From assembly GCA_000149265.1 (NCBI GenBank), contig CH001993.1, positions 367,198 through 431,197 of the forward strand: DNA of 64,000 bases, read 5' to 3'. The translations under genes were made by a program, and so were the position numbers. Below, in pieces: positions 1 through 12,733 of the stretch. The notes under the pieces were generated by a model that was not told the DNA's origin, searched no databases, and saw nothing but the letters and a program-made list of their open reading frames with translations. How positions within the stretch are numbered: position 1 is the first letter of the stretch; each line of letters begins with the position of its first letter. Source of the stretch: Ciona savignyi (lineage: Eukaryota > Chordata > Ascidiacea > Phlebobranchia > Cionidae).

Positions 1-833
1 ACATTCAAGTACCCTGTTATATAAATTTTTCATCATTAATCCATTGTTTGCTAGTATCATCCTCTAAATTCTTTTTTAATGACGTGTTTTAACAACTGTT
101 CATATTGACGTCTTTTGCTGTTACTGTGTCGTTATTTGATTCGTTTGCCATTATTTAATACTATGGCAAAAATAAATAAACTAAAACTAAAAACTAAATA
201 TTTTGCTCATATCTGCTAAAAATGCAGTGGCTGATTTTGATATCAACTTTTGCTGGCAATCCTGTGGTTTTGGAACTGTGATAAAACTCCTAAATATTTA
301 TGTTCTATTTATTACAATCATGGAAGCACTGCATTTCATGTATATTTATAATCTTGTCATAACAAAAAATATTTATAATACCAGTGCCAACAGTTAGTTC
401 ACACTGTTTTAGCTTTTTATTTAGTGGTAAAATGAGAGGCACTTTACAATTAGGCAAATTTAATCAGATTATCTCATTTCCTCAGCTTGCATACCGCCGG
501 TTGGTCTTGTGGTTAAGTGTGTCGCCTTTCAATCAAGATGTTGCTGGTGCAAAACTGGTCACCAGCTAGTCGGTCGTGTCCTTGGGGAAGGCACTTTACG
601 GACATTGCCTGAACCTAGCGGATTAATGGGTTCTACCAAATTAAAGGAACATGTCTATCATATACAAGACACTGCAATAGCTCCGGTACCCCGACGATGG
701 ACACGAGTTGATCTGACGATTGCCCGTGTGTTAACCCCCTTGGTTTTCCCATTCACGGGGATAAACATGAATATTCTATCCTATCCTATCCTATCCTCAG
801 CTTTGTATATTAATTTATTAAAATATCTACCAG
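1..833. other. Intronic or 5' sequence of the GPCR gene with repeats
   Basis: I see no exon here. Bases about 100-200 resemble the tail of a dispersed repeat ending in AAATAAACTAAAACTAAA, which recurs near 6970-7022, 9300-9480, 45330-45440 and 50040-50240. A SINE occupies 493-797, and its TATCC tail ends 36 bases before the first recognised EGF exon. Confidence 0.6.
493..797 (+). repeat. tRNA-derived SINE with (TATCC)n tail
   Basis: Full-length copy: tRNA-like head (GGTTAAGTGTGTCGCCTTTCAAT), conserved body ending in GGGGATAAACATGAATA, then repeated ATCCT units. It lies directly upstream of the EGF exon at 834. Confidence 0.85.
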
Positions 834-3800
834 ATATAAACGAGTGCCAAGTTAATAGTCACGACTGTGACGTGAATGGTGGAAATTGCACAAACACCCA
901 CGGCAGATTTACATGTCAATGCATCAATGGTTTTCAGGGAAATGGTCGATCTTGTGCAGGTGAGATAATATCTTTGGACTTCTTAACTTATTGTATATTA
1001 ATTTTGTAATTAAATGCTCATTCCTTATTGTAAATCTTTTTTCTTAAGACAATTATTTTTCATAACTGATCACAATCAAATCGGTTGTGTTCTTGCAAAA
1101 AGAACTTCGCAAGGATTGCAACAACCCAGTAATTTAAAGGCTTCTACTAAAAACCGAAAAACTGAAAGAAACTCTTAGTCATATACAACACACTGAAAAA
1201 GCTCTAATAATCCAACAGCGAATGTAAAGTGATCTTACAATGGCCCGTGTGATGATGCCCCTTGCGTATTCCCATTTATAGGAATAAACATGAATTTCCT
1301 TTGAATCACTGTGTGTTGTGTATCGATGTATAATATTGCACTACAAAGTTGTTTCTTAAGGTTTTCATTGTTATCTTTTGAAGTATCATAATCGTAATGT
1401 TTACGGCATTTGATTCCAGATATCAATGAATGCATGAACGATATCAACCCATGCTCAACTGGAACAAGATGTGTCAACACACTCGGCTCATTTAATTGTT
1501 TGTGTGAAAATCAACAATCCGCAACCTGTCAATGTAAATATAATAAATATACTGTAATGACAAATTCCATCGACAAGGTTTAAGATAAATGTTTGAAATG
1601 TATCTTAAATAATGCAGTCACTCTTACATGCAACGGTTTAATCTTTAATCTAATTGACAGACGGACATGAACTTCGACAAACTTTCATTGATGCCATATA
1701 CACTCCGGATTTGAATGATCTCAATTCAAACGCTTCTAGAATCCTGATTAACCGCACTTTAACCCAACTTCAGCAAGTGTATAGTGATAAACGGGTTGAA
1801 ATCACAGGATTCCACCAAGGAAGTGTAGTTGTGACGTGAGTTGTATGGTTGGTTAGCTCACTGTGAATTAAACCTTCAGTTCAATGGTGGTGGGATCGAA
1901 ACCAGCTGCTGGCTGATGTGTTGTTTCCATGGGCAAGACACTTATCGGGCATCACCTGAACCCTTTTGGTTTATGACCTGAACTAAACAAGTAGCAATTT
2001 CTCCCTACATATACACCACACTGCAATATAGCACTTGTAAACGAGTGGTTGTGATTATTAAGATGATTTTATATGAAAAAACAAGGTGCAGACAATTGTT
2101 TAAATACAGGAATGTTACTTTAACTGAAAAAAATAATATTTAAGGGCCAAACACCTTCACCTGACAGGTTGTGAGTAAAAATCCTGCCGTTTGCTTACTT
2201 CAATGAATGGATCACTTGAACCCAAAGTATTAAGGGGTTAAAAAATTTAATATTGATATCATGTACACTGCAATAGCTCATCTCTGCTAAATTTCCGTAT
2301 TGAGTGTCCTATGTGTTTTTTCACCACTGTGGATAGACATATTTTGTACCCACCCACTGGTATTTTGCTCCTTAGGTACGCCGTATACACCGTAAATTCA
2401 AACGTGACTTCAAATGAATTGATCCAGATATTTATACAGTGGAAGAAAAACAACCCTGGAGTAAAAGCTATTTTTACACAAGGACCAAGAGTTTGTAAGC
2501 TTCAGTTTTCTGTGGAAAATTTCTCTATTTTTTGGCTGTAAACTATTATTTTTGTCAGTGAGCTCATGTTTAATCCGGCTGGTTAGTCTGGCGGTTTAAT
2601 GCGTCATCTTTCTATCGAAAGGTTGCAGGTGCGAAACGGGTCGCTAGCTAGTCGGTTGTGTCCTTGGGCAAGGCATTTTAAGCATTTGCCTGAACCCAGC
2701 AGATTGATGGGTTCTACTAAATTGAAGTAATGTGTCTATTATATATACAACACACTGCAATAGTTCCGGTAACCCGACGATATGCGCGAGGTGATCTGAC
2801 GATCGCCCGTGTGTTAACCCACTTGGTTTTCACATTCACGGGGATAAACATGAATATCCTATCCTATTCTAGGCACTTACATCATCTGCACCCAATGAAT
2901 TATTAAATTGAAAAACTGTAAAAATGTCTCCAGTGTATTTGATAACCAGCAATAGCTCCTGTAACCCCATAAAAGTTATAAAGTAAAAAAAAACACATAT
3001 TACAATGGTGTTTATTTCCTGATTTCGAGGATACACTTGTATATACATGTTTTGTGGCTGTAAACTCTTAATTTTTTGGGCAGTGAGCTCATGCGTTTAA
3101 AATTGTCTTTTAAAGGTGGGCGGATCGAAACCATTATCCTTTGTGTTCTTTGCCAAGACACTTACATAACTTGCACCCACTGGATTAGTGGGTTAAAAAA
3201 CCGTAGAAATCTACCTGTCATCGTATATTTTATCCAGATGTTGTCGATGAATGTACACTCACACCATGCCGCAACAATGGAACATGCATGGACATCGGAG
3301 TAAACTTTAACTGCAGTTGTCCACCCAATTACACTGGAAAAAGTTGTGAAATCGGTTTGTTTCAGTGTTTTTAAAGCTTCTTTGTTTTATTAATTTCAAA
3401 TTTCAGTGGATCATTGCGCGATGACCAGGTGTGGCAACAATGCAGATTGCTTTAACATCAACAACACAGCTGTTTGCAGGTGTAAACAGTTCTACAAAGG
3501 GGATCCAACAGTAACTTGCTCTGGTATGTCAAAATATTCACCTTTTTAAATGGTTTCGAGATCTATTTCGAGTTGAATGGGAGGTATATCTGCATGGGGA
3601 CATAGCTGTATTTAGGTGTAATTTGGTGGGGGTATAGTTGTGTGTAGGGAAGCTATATTAAGGTATAAATAAAGGGATCTATAACTTCTGCAAATTGCAA
3701 CATGCCCACAAGCTGGTCTTATGAACTATTGCATGATGGTGGCTACATCAACCTTAAAACAATTGGCTGAATCAAGGTTTGACCTGGAGTGAACCTAACA

Positions 3801-6800
3801 CTGTTTTAGTATAAGTTCTGTACACTAATATCCACACAATGCGATGTATAGGTTTTCTATGTTTATTCCCATGGATAATATATCATGCTGACAGTCGTCA
3901 AATTACCCATCGTCGGGATATCGGAGTTATTGCAGTGTGTCGAATACATTGAAATATATTGCTACAGTTTGTCTTTAACCCATTAAACCAAGTGTGTTGT
4001 ATATGATCGCGACATTTCTACTGTTTTATTTCAACCCATCAATCTAATCCAATCAGGTAATTATGAAATTGTTTATTAATATCATGCTGTATTTTTCTTT
4101 TTATTTGTTAAGCCCCATATCTCTTTGCAGCTTTTTGCTCCACTAAAACGACCATTATTGGGGGAACTATGTTATCCTTTGGAGAGGCTTGGAGCAGTCA
4201 AGTTGCTTATTCTAATGAGAAATGCCAAAGTAAATTTAGATGTGTTATAGTGATACCCGTATTTCTGTTGTTTTCATGGTCATATCAATTAAGAATTGTT
4301 GATTTAACCAATCGGATTTAAATGAATTATTTAAATTTATTTAAAAGGTTTCAGAAAATAACATTTATGGTAGTTCCAAAGCAATCTTAATAGGAGTACT
4401 GTCAATTCACATATTTTGTTTGGTTTTTACTGCAGCCTGTGTATATTTTCTTAATTTTAATTAAAGGACTAATATCATTGTAGTTTTATGTTGGTAGTGA
4501 ACCAACAAATTACAGATAAATTAGTTTGGTGGATTGCAGAGGTTTTTATTTTTTTTTTCATTTACAACAAACTTTTTAGACGGTCGTCCTCTGGCTTCTA
4601 TCTTCTGTTCCAGCAGCCAATTTTTGACAACAAGTTTAACCACGCTTGATTGTGATGTAACAATCTCGTCTTCAATTGCAAGTACTAAAAGCATTTTAGC
4701 TCAGGTATTATAACCACAGATGTTTGAAACCAAATGTGTACAAATTATACATTAAATCACAGGAAAACATTTTATTATCTTGTTCCTATGCACTGGCTGA
4801 TGCGACTGCTATAGTGGGTTTACATTTGGAGTAACTTTAAAATAAATAATTCATTTGAATATTAGCAAGATCTATAAAATGCCTTGCCCAACAACACAAT
4901 GGTCAGGGCGAAGGACCTTAACAAATACTTTGTTGGTTGTTAACCTAATTATTATCCATTATAGAGCATAAAACCACTGGGTGATACCACATCACTTGAG
5001 TTATAATAAAGTAATTGATTAAGATATTCGTGTTTATCTATGGTGAGGGTTCTTGGATATTGTTAGATGAACTTATGCTCACACTCAAGTTACCAAAAAA
5101 TACATATCGCTCAACCACTTAAGGTTCTTGTTTGGAAGTTATATTTGAATTTACAGGGTTAACGCAATGTTCATTCTGTCCACCTTCATAGCTCAGTCAA
5201 AGATGGAATGTCGATCTCAGCCCCACATTACTCCGCCATTTTTTATCCCCATAAACAAACCACCGTTTAAGCGTGATTTATTTCAGAACAACTTGACCAG
5301 TTCAGATGTGGAAACATTTTCAAAGGAGCTGCAGCTTTTAACAGCAAATTCCAATGAAACCAGTACATCTACAATTCAACTCATTAATGTTATCAGTGAT
5401 ATCACAAACGCTTCTAAACTGCAAAACACAACGGTATGTGGTTCAGTCTGGTAGGAATTGAATTAACAAAGTCGAAATCCGGCCGGTTAGTCTGGCGGTT
5501 AAGTGCGTCGCCTTTCTATCGAAAGGTTGCAGGTGCTAAACTGGTCGCTAGCTAGTCGGTTGTGTCCTTGAGCAAGGCACTTTACGTACATTGCCTGAAC
5601 CCAGCGGATTAATGAGTTCTACCAAATTAAAGGAACCTGTCTATCATACACAACACACTGCAATAGCTCCGGTAACCCGGCGGTGGGCGCGAGGTGATCT
5701 GACACTTGCCCGTGTGTTAATATATACTCCCTTGGTTTTCCCATTTATGGGGATAAACATGAATATCCTATCCTATCCTAATCATGTAGGTGACTCCGTT
5801 TTCCTGGATTAATTTGATGTTGCTAACCGATCATCTCACAACACTTGTGAAGAAGACCAATGTGGATACCACCAACCGAGCTAAACTTTTAGAAAACATC
5901 GACGTGATTAATGATTTGACAATTCTGCCAGAAAACAACAGCATTCTTACAATAGAGACATCAAACATGGTTGTAACAGTAAGTTGTTAACAAAGAGATG
6001 AAATGCCTTTTCAAACAAATCTTTATGTTCCTTTAGAAGATGTAAATGATACAACAATGGACATTATCACATGAGCAATTTTCAAATAAAATTGTGTTGA
6101 AATGTTTTTTTTTGTTTTTTTTTAAAGTCATTAACCCACTAGGTGTCTATTAACTGCCCTACCCACGAATCCAACTGACAAGCCAATGGCCAGTTTTGAT
6201 CCACAATCTTTCCGCCAAAACAGGATGCACTAACCCACTAAGTTATTGGGTTGGACAAAAATTGAATTGATTCAACCAGAGGACATGTGATGAAGAAGTT
6301 AGGATAGGATAGGATATTCATGTTTATCCCCGTGAATGGGAAAACCAAGGGGGGTTAACACATGGGCAATCATCAGATTACCTCGCGCCCATCGTCGGGT
6401 TACTGGAGCTATTGCAGTGTGTTGTGTATGATATAGACGTTCCTTTAATTTAGTAGAACCCATTAATCCGCTGGGTTCAGGCAATGTCCGTTAAATGCCT
6501 TGCCCAAAGACACATCCGACTAGATAGCGACCAGTTTAGCACCTGCAACCGGTTGGAAACAAATACCAGTTCAATTCTTGGGTGGTGAATATACATTTTT
6601 CCTTAGCTCCAACGAAGTCCAAATATCACCGATAAAGTCTACACTGTTGAAATCCGTAATGGAAACTTCTCAGTCGATGCTGCCAGAGTAAACGTCCCAC
6701 GCGATGTGTTCAAGCGTGCGGCCGACAGCCCGGCATTCCGCCACAAAGTGACCATTGCTCATCACAAATCGACGTCTCTCTTTCCATCTCTATTCAATAT

Positions 6801-9800
6801 CTCTCAAGTAAGTTATTAATAGACTCATCGTTACAATTTTTACAGTGAAATTGAACAGTTTCTTCTAAATTCAATGCCCGTCAGCTGTATCATTAGGTTT
6901 TATATAAAATCTGTTGACTAGTTGCGTTTTGGTTTAGGGAGGTTGGTTATTCAAAACCAGCACCTTGCCCGCCAAGTTTCGTGTTTTCATCGTGGAAGCA
7001 AAAAATAAACTAAACTAAACTAAGTGTAAACTTAATGATGCTGTATGGACATTACATACCGATGGGATTCAACTATTAAAAAATTAAAATTTTATTTTTG
7101 CCTGAACTTATTGGATTAATTGATTGACCAAAACAGAAGCAATGTCTTCATCACAACACTACAATAGCATCGCTAATCAGACAATTGTCAGAATAAATTA
7201 AAAATTGACAATTAAAATATAAAATTTAAGTTAAAATTAAAAAATCCCCAACATTTCCCAAACCCCGGTATGACTTTTCTGCAGGTGACATCAGTGAGCT
7301 TAGGTTCCCTGGTTGATATTTCCAATCTGCCAACTCCAGTTCGTATTGAACACACCAATCTGGAGTTCAGACACAGCAAAGTGGTTCAAACGGTCAACCG
7401 ATTCATGGTAGGAGAATGTGTAAAGTATTATCAATATTTATGCTTTATGCAAAAATATAAAGCCAACATGACTGTCATCTCCGAATGTTTTAAATAAAGT
7501 TGACTCTGCAGTTATATGACTATAGGATTCTTGTGTTTATTCTTTTAAAAATCGAATAAAGTATATCTTTTAAACCTGCCGGAGTAATGTAATGATTTCT
7601 GGTTTTTGCTTAGATTATCCGGCCGAATAAATAATGTAGTCAGTGCGTACTCTTTTGATCAAATAGATGTACGATGAACACTGGTTACAAGCTAGGCTGT
7701 GTCATTAGCAATATACTTAACAGACGTTGCGTGATTCCAAATTGATTAATGTTTAACCTCGCGGTGGGTACAAGGTAACTTGAAAATCGACCTTATTTGT
7801 CCGGCCGGTTGGTATAGCGGTTAAGTGTGTTGCCTTTCAATTGAAAGGTTGCACATGTGGAACTGGTCGCTAGCAAGTCAGTTGTGTCTTTGGCAAGACA
7901 CTTTACGAACATTGCCTGAACCCAGCGGATTAATGGGTTCTACCAAATTGAAGGAACGTGTGTATCATATACAACACACTGCAATAGCTCCGGTAACCCG
8001 ACGGTGGGCGCGAGGTGATCTGACGATTTCCCGTGTGTTAACCCCTTTGGTTTTCCCATTCATAGGGATAAACGTAATATCCTATCCTATCTTTATGATA
8101 CATCCTCCTGATTTTTTCCACCTACAAGGATAACCATGAATATCTATTCTTAGAAATACATCCATTAAGCTTTGATATTTAAATTTCTTAAGTTAACATA
8201 TTTGATGAACAAACCAGGCGGATCGGACCCAGCTGCAATGTAGGTTTTGGAATGAAATGGTTAATGGTTGGTCCACTGATGGTTGCTGCTTGAACCATAC
8301 ACAGTTCCCACCATTATGCCAGTGCAACCATCTCACCAACTTTGCTCTGGTGGTGGTAAGTTTGGAATAATCACCAAACATTCCTGATTGATTAAGCAAT
8401 GTTCAATATGCAGGCACGTGACGAGGTGCCGGCTGATTTTGCCATCTCAGTTGTCAGCGATATTGGTGCCATTTTGTCTGTGATTGGGCTTGCGGTTTGT
8501 ATTATCATACAGCTGGCTAATCGGTGAGAAACTTTAACTAATAAATTTTAATCGCTCTTATTTACAAATGTAGTGTACTCTCCAGTAAGCTAAGTTCTTG
8601 CAAGGCAGCCATTTAGCCTAAGATGATGGGACCAAAACTACACATTAAATCGTAGTTGTGTTTTGGCCTAGGGAATTTGGACGTTGCCATACCCAGTGGT
8701 TGAATTGGTTCATTAAAAAGTGCAGCAGTGCCTGCATCATACAATTCTAAACCAGTTCCGGTTACCCAACTAAGCACATGATGATCTGATGATAAAGATA
8801 ACCCATGTTACATCGCTCCCTGCATTTTCTCATGATATAATCACCATATTATTGCAGTGAAAGACGCAAACTCAGATGCACAAAGATCTTCGTCAACCTT
8901 TGCTTCAACTTAATGATGGCGTACATTCTCTTCCTGGCCGGTGTGGACCAAGCTCATAATGACCGCTCCTGCACAGCGATCGCTGCTTTTCTACATTTCT
9001 TCTTCCTAGCTACTTGGTGCTGGATGGCTGTGTACAGCTATGATCTCTACAGCGGGCTGATAAAGGTTAAAAGATAGGCCAGTTATCTTATTCAGAATGT
9101 TAAACCGAAAGTGTTGTAGAATCGAAATCAGTCAATTGTATCCTACTTAGAAAACTTTGTCTAAACTCATTGGATTAATAGATTGACCAAAACGGAAGCT
9201 GCTAAGTAAAGAGCTAATGATTTTTTAACATTTTGAAAGTTGTGGAAAAATATTTAGAAAATAACGAGATATTTTCTTACTATATTGTATATGATGCTTA
9301 GTTTAGTTTAGTTTATTTTTTGTTTCCACAATGAAAACATAAAGCAGGTCTTTTGATAAAAATTAGGAAAACAGGAAAAAACGGCAAAACGACAGTCATT
9401 AGAAGACGTCTAAAAAGCAATAAATTATTAAAATTTGGTATAATTAAACGTGGCCGCTGAACCCAAATAAAAATAAAATAAATAAATAAAAATTGAAAAA
9501 AATAACTAATTCTTTATAAAAAAAATTACACTATTACGCTAAACCTCAAAGAAAAGTGTGCTTGCTCTTAATACCTTGTGCCCTGTGGTGTTACTAGAGC
9601 TATTACAATATTGAATCACAAATTGTTGTAAACCAACCAATCTATCTTCACTGATATTTGATCTGTCCGATCCAATAGGTCTTCCGTGATGATGAAGATT
9701 ATTTCATGAAATATGCTTATTTCTTCGCTTATGGCTTTCCGCTTGGAGTGGTGGTGCTTAACGTGGGTATCACTGTCGGATATGTGGACACCTTGCCAGA

Positions 9801-12733
9801 AGTCGTCACCTGTACAGGAGGTAATATTCTTTCGCTGGTGGTAGTTTGTTGAAGCCAGATTAAGTTGTTATACCAATCATAAGAATTCCTCACCCCAAAG
9901 TGGGTTGGATGCTGAAGCTATTGCAATGTGATTAGTATTTGGTATTGGTAAATATGATTCATTATATCTAGGTAATTGATGGTACATTGTCTAAGTGCTT
10001 TGTATTATCCCTGTGAATGGGGAAATGCAGTTATAACATGGTGATTTAGATTGTCTCATGTCCACTGCTAGGTTACTGAAGCATTTTGCTGTGTAGAATA
10101 CCATACAAAATATGAAACACTTTTTAACCCATGATCCAATAAGTACCTAGTAGGGAATAGGGTAGGATATTTATGTTTGTAAATAAGAAAACCAAGGGGG
10201 TTAACACACAGGCAATCGTCAGATTACCTCGCGCCCATCGTCGGGTTACCGGAGCCGTTAAGTGCCTTACGCATGGTCACAACCAACTAGCTAGCGAATA
10301 GTTTTGTGCCAGCAACCCTTCGGCTTAAAGGCTACGCACCAAACCACCAGACTAACCAGTCGGACAAACACAACTGACCAACTAGTTGGGGGTTTCGAAC
10401 CCACCACCCTTCGTTTGACATCCTGAAAGACAACATGTTTCAAATTCCAAAAAGCCTCTTCTCAAATATTCTTTTTTACTTGCAGTGAACGATCTAGCAC
10501 AGTGGTCATACAGAGCGGACAACGCATGTTGGATCAACAGTTATTCACTCTATATTGGATTCCTACTGCCCGTCGGGATAATGTTTCTCTTCAACTGTGG
10601 TGTGTTTGTCATCGTACTGAGGAAAGTCATTTGGAAAGAACACGAGGTTGGATTATTTATAGGCGAAGTTCGTTGTAACATGGATGATTGTTGGATTACC
10701 ACATAATGACAGTTCATTTGATGTTCTTTCCAATTATTTAATATTTGATTAGATAATTATGAATTTATTTCTTGGAAGAAATCCACATTGATGATTTAAC
10801 CCACAGTTATTGGCGGATATCTTGTGAGCCAATTTGTGTGTTAGAGAATTTATCATGGTTATTGACAGAGTTATTATAGTGTGTTTAAGTAGAATAGAGG
10901 CATTGCTATAGTTTTTTAAAACGCTGGGTACCATGTCCGTTCAGTAAGGTATGCTGTATACAAAAGGTAGTCAAGGGTTGGATCGAACTGATCACCTAAA
11001 TGGTTACAATTTCCGTCCTAATGTCCCAGACTAAGCCACTTTAATTGACTAAGCCACTTTAACCAACCCGGTGAAATCTCATTGGGCAAAATAAAAAGTA
11101 AAATCCATACCACTACCAAGCAGCCAGTAATAACACAACTTGCATTTTAGATCAGCTCAACCGCTACTAAAGTATCAACCAAACGCAACATGGCTTTATC
11201 GCTTACACTCTTCATAACAATGGGACCGGCTTGGATATTTGGGTTTGTAATGCTTCTCTCAACCAACTCCACCTTCTACCTAGTGATGAGCTGGTTCTTT
11301 GCACTATTTGTTGCCACCCAGGTTGTTCAAGTATANNNNNNNNNNNNNNNNNNNNNNNNNNNNNNNNNNNNNNNNNNNNNNNNNNNNNNNNNNNNNNNNN
11401 NNNNNNNNNNNNNNNNNNNNNNNNNNNNNNNNNNNCTTTGCACTGTTTGTTGCCACCCAGGTTTGTTCAAGTATAAACTACATGGGTTTTAGATATCATT
11501 ATCAACATTCGCCAGAAAAATAGAATATTCATGTGAAAACGCCTTTTATCCCGATGAATTTAAAAAGACTTATCAGAGGGACAATTTTCAGTTTAGATTA
11601 CACCAACTGTCCGGTTGCTGAAGGCAGTGTGTTGGTGTGTTTTGAGCCCACAAGTACTACACTGTAAATGACTAAGCTAACTGACTGCACTATACTACAT
11701 GCATACACCACAAACTGTGATTCATTCGATCGCTTTTGTGTTGCGTATATCCTGGTGATAGTGATCATCCAGTTTGGAGAATATATCAACGGTTATCTTG
11801 TTTACCTTAAGGTCACGTGGATAGGTTTTTTATTGGTTACCATAGATTTTATCTTTCCTGGGTACAATACGGTAATGGATTGTTTTATGTTTCATGAACC
11901 ACAGACTAACACACTGAAAATGGGTATATACGTTAATCAAACTGGTTGGAAAAAAAATTATATTTTTTTAAGAGTCACATTTTAATTACAATTTTATTGT
12001 GACCTATAACATTTAATAAAAAAAATATCATTTGGTTTAAAGTTTAAATGAAGATCCTAGGGATAGCTGTTTCGAAGTCTTATATGTCCTCGGTTAATTT
12101 GCATATTGTAACGTTAGAACTTCCTGTAATGTATGGGAGCGCGGTGTTTATGTCAGCAAAATGATTCACTGCGGTTGCACCAGTTGCAGCATTGCACTCA
12201 TAAGGTATTATCTGGTTGCTAGCTAGCTGGTTGTGTACTTGGGCAACAAACTTAGCGGCCATCATGCACAACACACTGCAATAGCTTCGGTAACCCAACG
12301 GTGGGCTCGAAATAATCTAACGAATGTCCGTGTGATACCGACCCTTTTTTCTATTCAAAGTGATAAAATATGAATATCACATCGCAACTTACTATATGTG
12401 CGGCTGCATAGCTTAGTTGTATCGAGATGCTTTTAAACATAAATATCCTACCATATCCTATACAAATGTGTTTTTGGGACACTTTGCCTTGTTTTAAATG
12501 TACATACACTAAGCACATATACCCTTTCAAAACAGGGTGCAATGATTTTCTTCATGAGTTCCGTTCGTAACAAAGAAGTGAGAGCTTCCTGGACAGGCGC
12601 CGTCTCCAGCGCAGTAAGTCGCGTCAGGGAAACCGTGTCGTTTAACTCGGCGAGTTATGACCTGGGAAGTAGCGCCGACCACAGCAGTCGTTTCCCAAAT
12701 GTCAGCGAACCTTCTGGAACACATCTGCAGTAG
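834..12733 (+). CDS. Adhesion GPCR with EGF, SEA, EGF, GAIN/GPS and 7TM domains (5' partial)
   Basis: Nineteen exons: 834-959, 1420-1533, 1661-1835, 2376-2494, 3238-3354, 3407-3523, 4131-4229, 4580-4704, 5197-5433, 5790-5978, 6607-6807, 7285-7407, 8218-8355, 8414-8523, 8858-9065, 9679-9820, 10486-10646, 11151-11321, 12536-12733. All phases agree, giving 955 residues, and the first exon starts in phase 1, so more lies upstream. In order the exons encode two calcium-type EGF domains (DINEC starts), a SEA domain with a GSVVV motif (1661-2494), two more EGF domains, a HormR-like segment (GRPLASIFCS), the GAIN domain, a GPS with paired Cys/Trp and CNHLTNFA (8218-8355), seven membrane helices, and a tail starting RNKEVR. 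It is a plasma-membrane receptor; GPS and SEA are self-cleaving modules by family knowledge. Ligand and G protein are unknown. The EGF/SEA/EGF order matches no vertebrate subfamily I can name. Confidence 0.93.
1661..2494 (+). other. SEA domain split over two exons of the adhesion GPCR
   Basis: Exons 1661-1835 and 2376-2494 join in phase 2. The first ends with GFHQGSVVV just before the splice and the second continues YAVYTVNSN. GSVVV is the autoproteolysis motif of mucin-type SEA domains, cut between Gly and Ser. The length of about 95 residues and the helix-strand pattern fit the family. Confidence 0.85.
2574..2870 (+). repeat. tRNA-derived SINE copy
   Basis: Same family as 493-797, with head GGCTGGTTAGTCTGGCGG, B-box-like GGTGCGAAACGGG and a TATCC tail. 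It lies in an intron of the GPCR gene after the SEA domain. Confidence 0.85.
5480..5780 (+). repeat. tRNA-derived SINE copy abutting a GPCR exon
   Basis: One of the best-preserved copies, with head CCGGCCGGTTAGTCTGGCGG and a tail of ATCCTATCCTATCCTA. The tail ends about nine bases before the acceptor of the 5790-5978 exon, so SINE sequence serves as its pyrimidine tract. Confidence 0.9.
6300..6560 (-). repeat. tRNA-derived SINE copy, reverse orientation
   Basis: It starts with AGGATAGGATAGGATATTCATG (reverse of the tail) and runs back to the head at CACCTGCAACC. It is slightly truncated at the head and lies in the intron before the 6607 exon. Confidence 0.85.
7801..8091 (+). repeat. tRNA-derived SINE copy
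   Basis: Begins CCGGCCGGTTGGTATAGCGG and ends in ATCCTATCCTATC. Intron before the GPS exon. Confidence 0.88.
8218..8355 (+). other. GPS cleavage motif exon of the adhesion GPCR
   Basis: This 46-codon phase 0-0 exon carries the GPS pattern: CRFW, WSTDGC, then CQCNHLTNFA. The HL-T cleavage triad is intact, so self-cleavage within the GAIN domain is expected from family knowledge. The next exon starts the linker and first membrane helix. Confidence 0.92.
9300..9480 (-). repeat. Dispersed repeat with AAACTAAACTA tail
   Basis: Reverse copy of a second retro-like family. Its plus form has CGACTGTCGTTTTGCCGTTTTTTCC, then GTTTTCATTGTGG and AAACAAAAAATAAACTAAACTAAACTA. Other pieces lie at 6970-7022, 19340-19490, 45330-45440, 50090-50240 and 53450-53510. 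I see no coding capacity, so it could be a SINE or a LINE 3' end. Confidence 0.55.
10158..10365 (-). repeat. tRNA-derived SINE copy, reverse, internally deleted
   Basis: Tail end GGTAGGATATTTATG, body with TTACCTCGCGCCCATCGTCGG, and head ending CCACCAGACTAACCAGTCGG. About 90 central bases are missing relative to full copies. Confidence 0.75.
11336..11435. other. 100-base scaffold gap inside the 7TM intron
   Basis: Exactly 100 N, a placeholder size. The 39 bases before it (11297-11335) recur almost unchanged just after it (11436-11475), with one substitution and one indel. The exon end and donor of the TM7 exon are therefore present twice, which points to unmerged overlapping contig ends. Confidence 0.95.

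Noticed and set aside
5591-5812. Recurrent peptide starting MPEPSGLMGSTKLKE at several loci
   Set aside because: It is the translation of the SINE body, repeated because the SINE is repeated, not a protein family.
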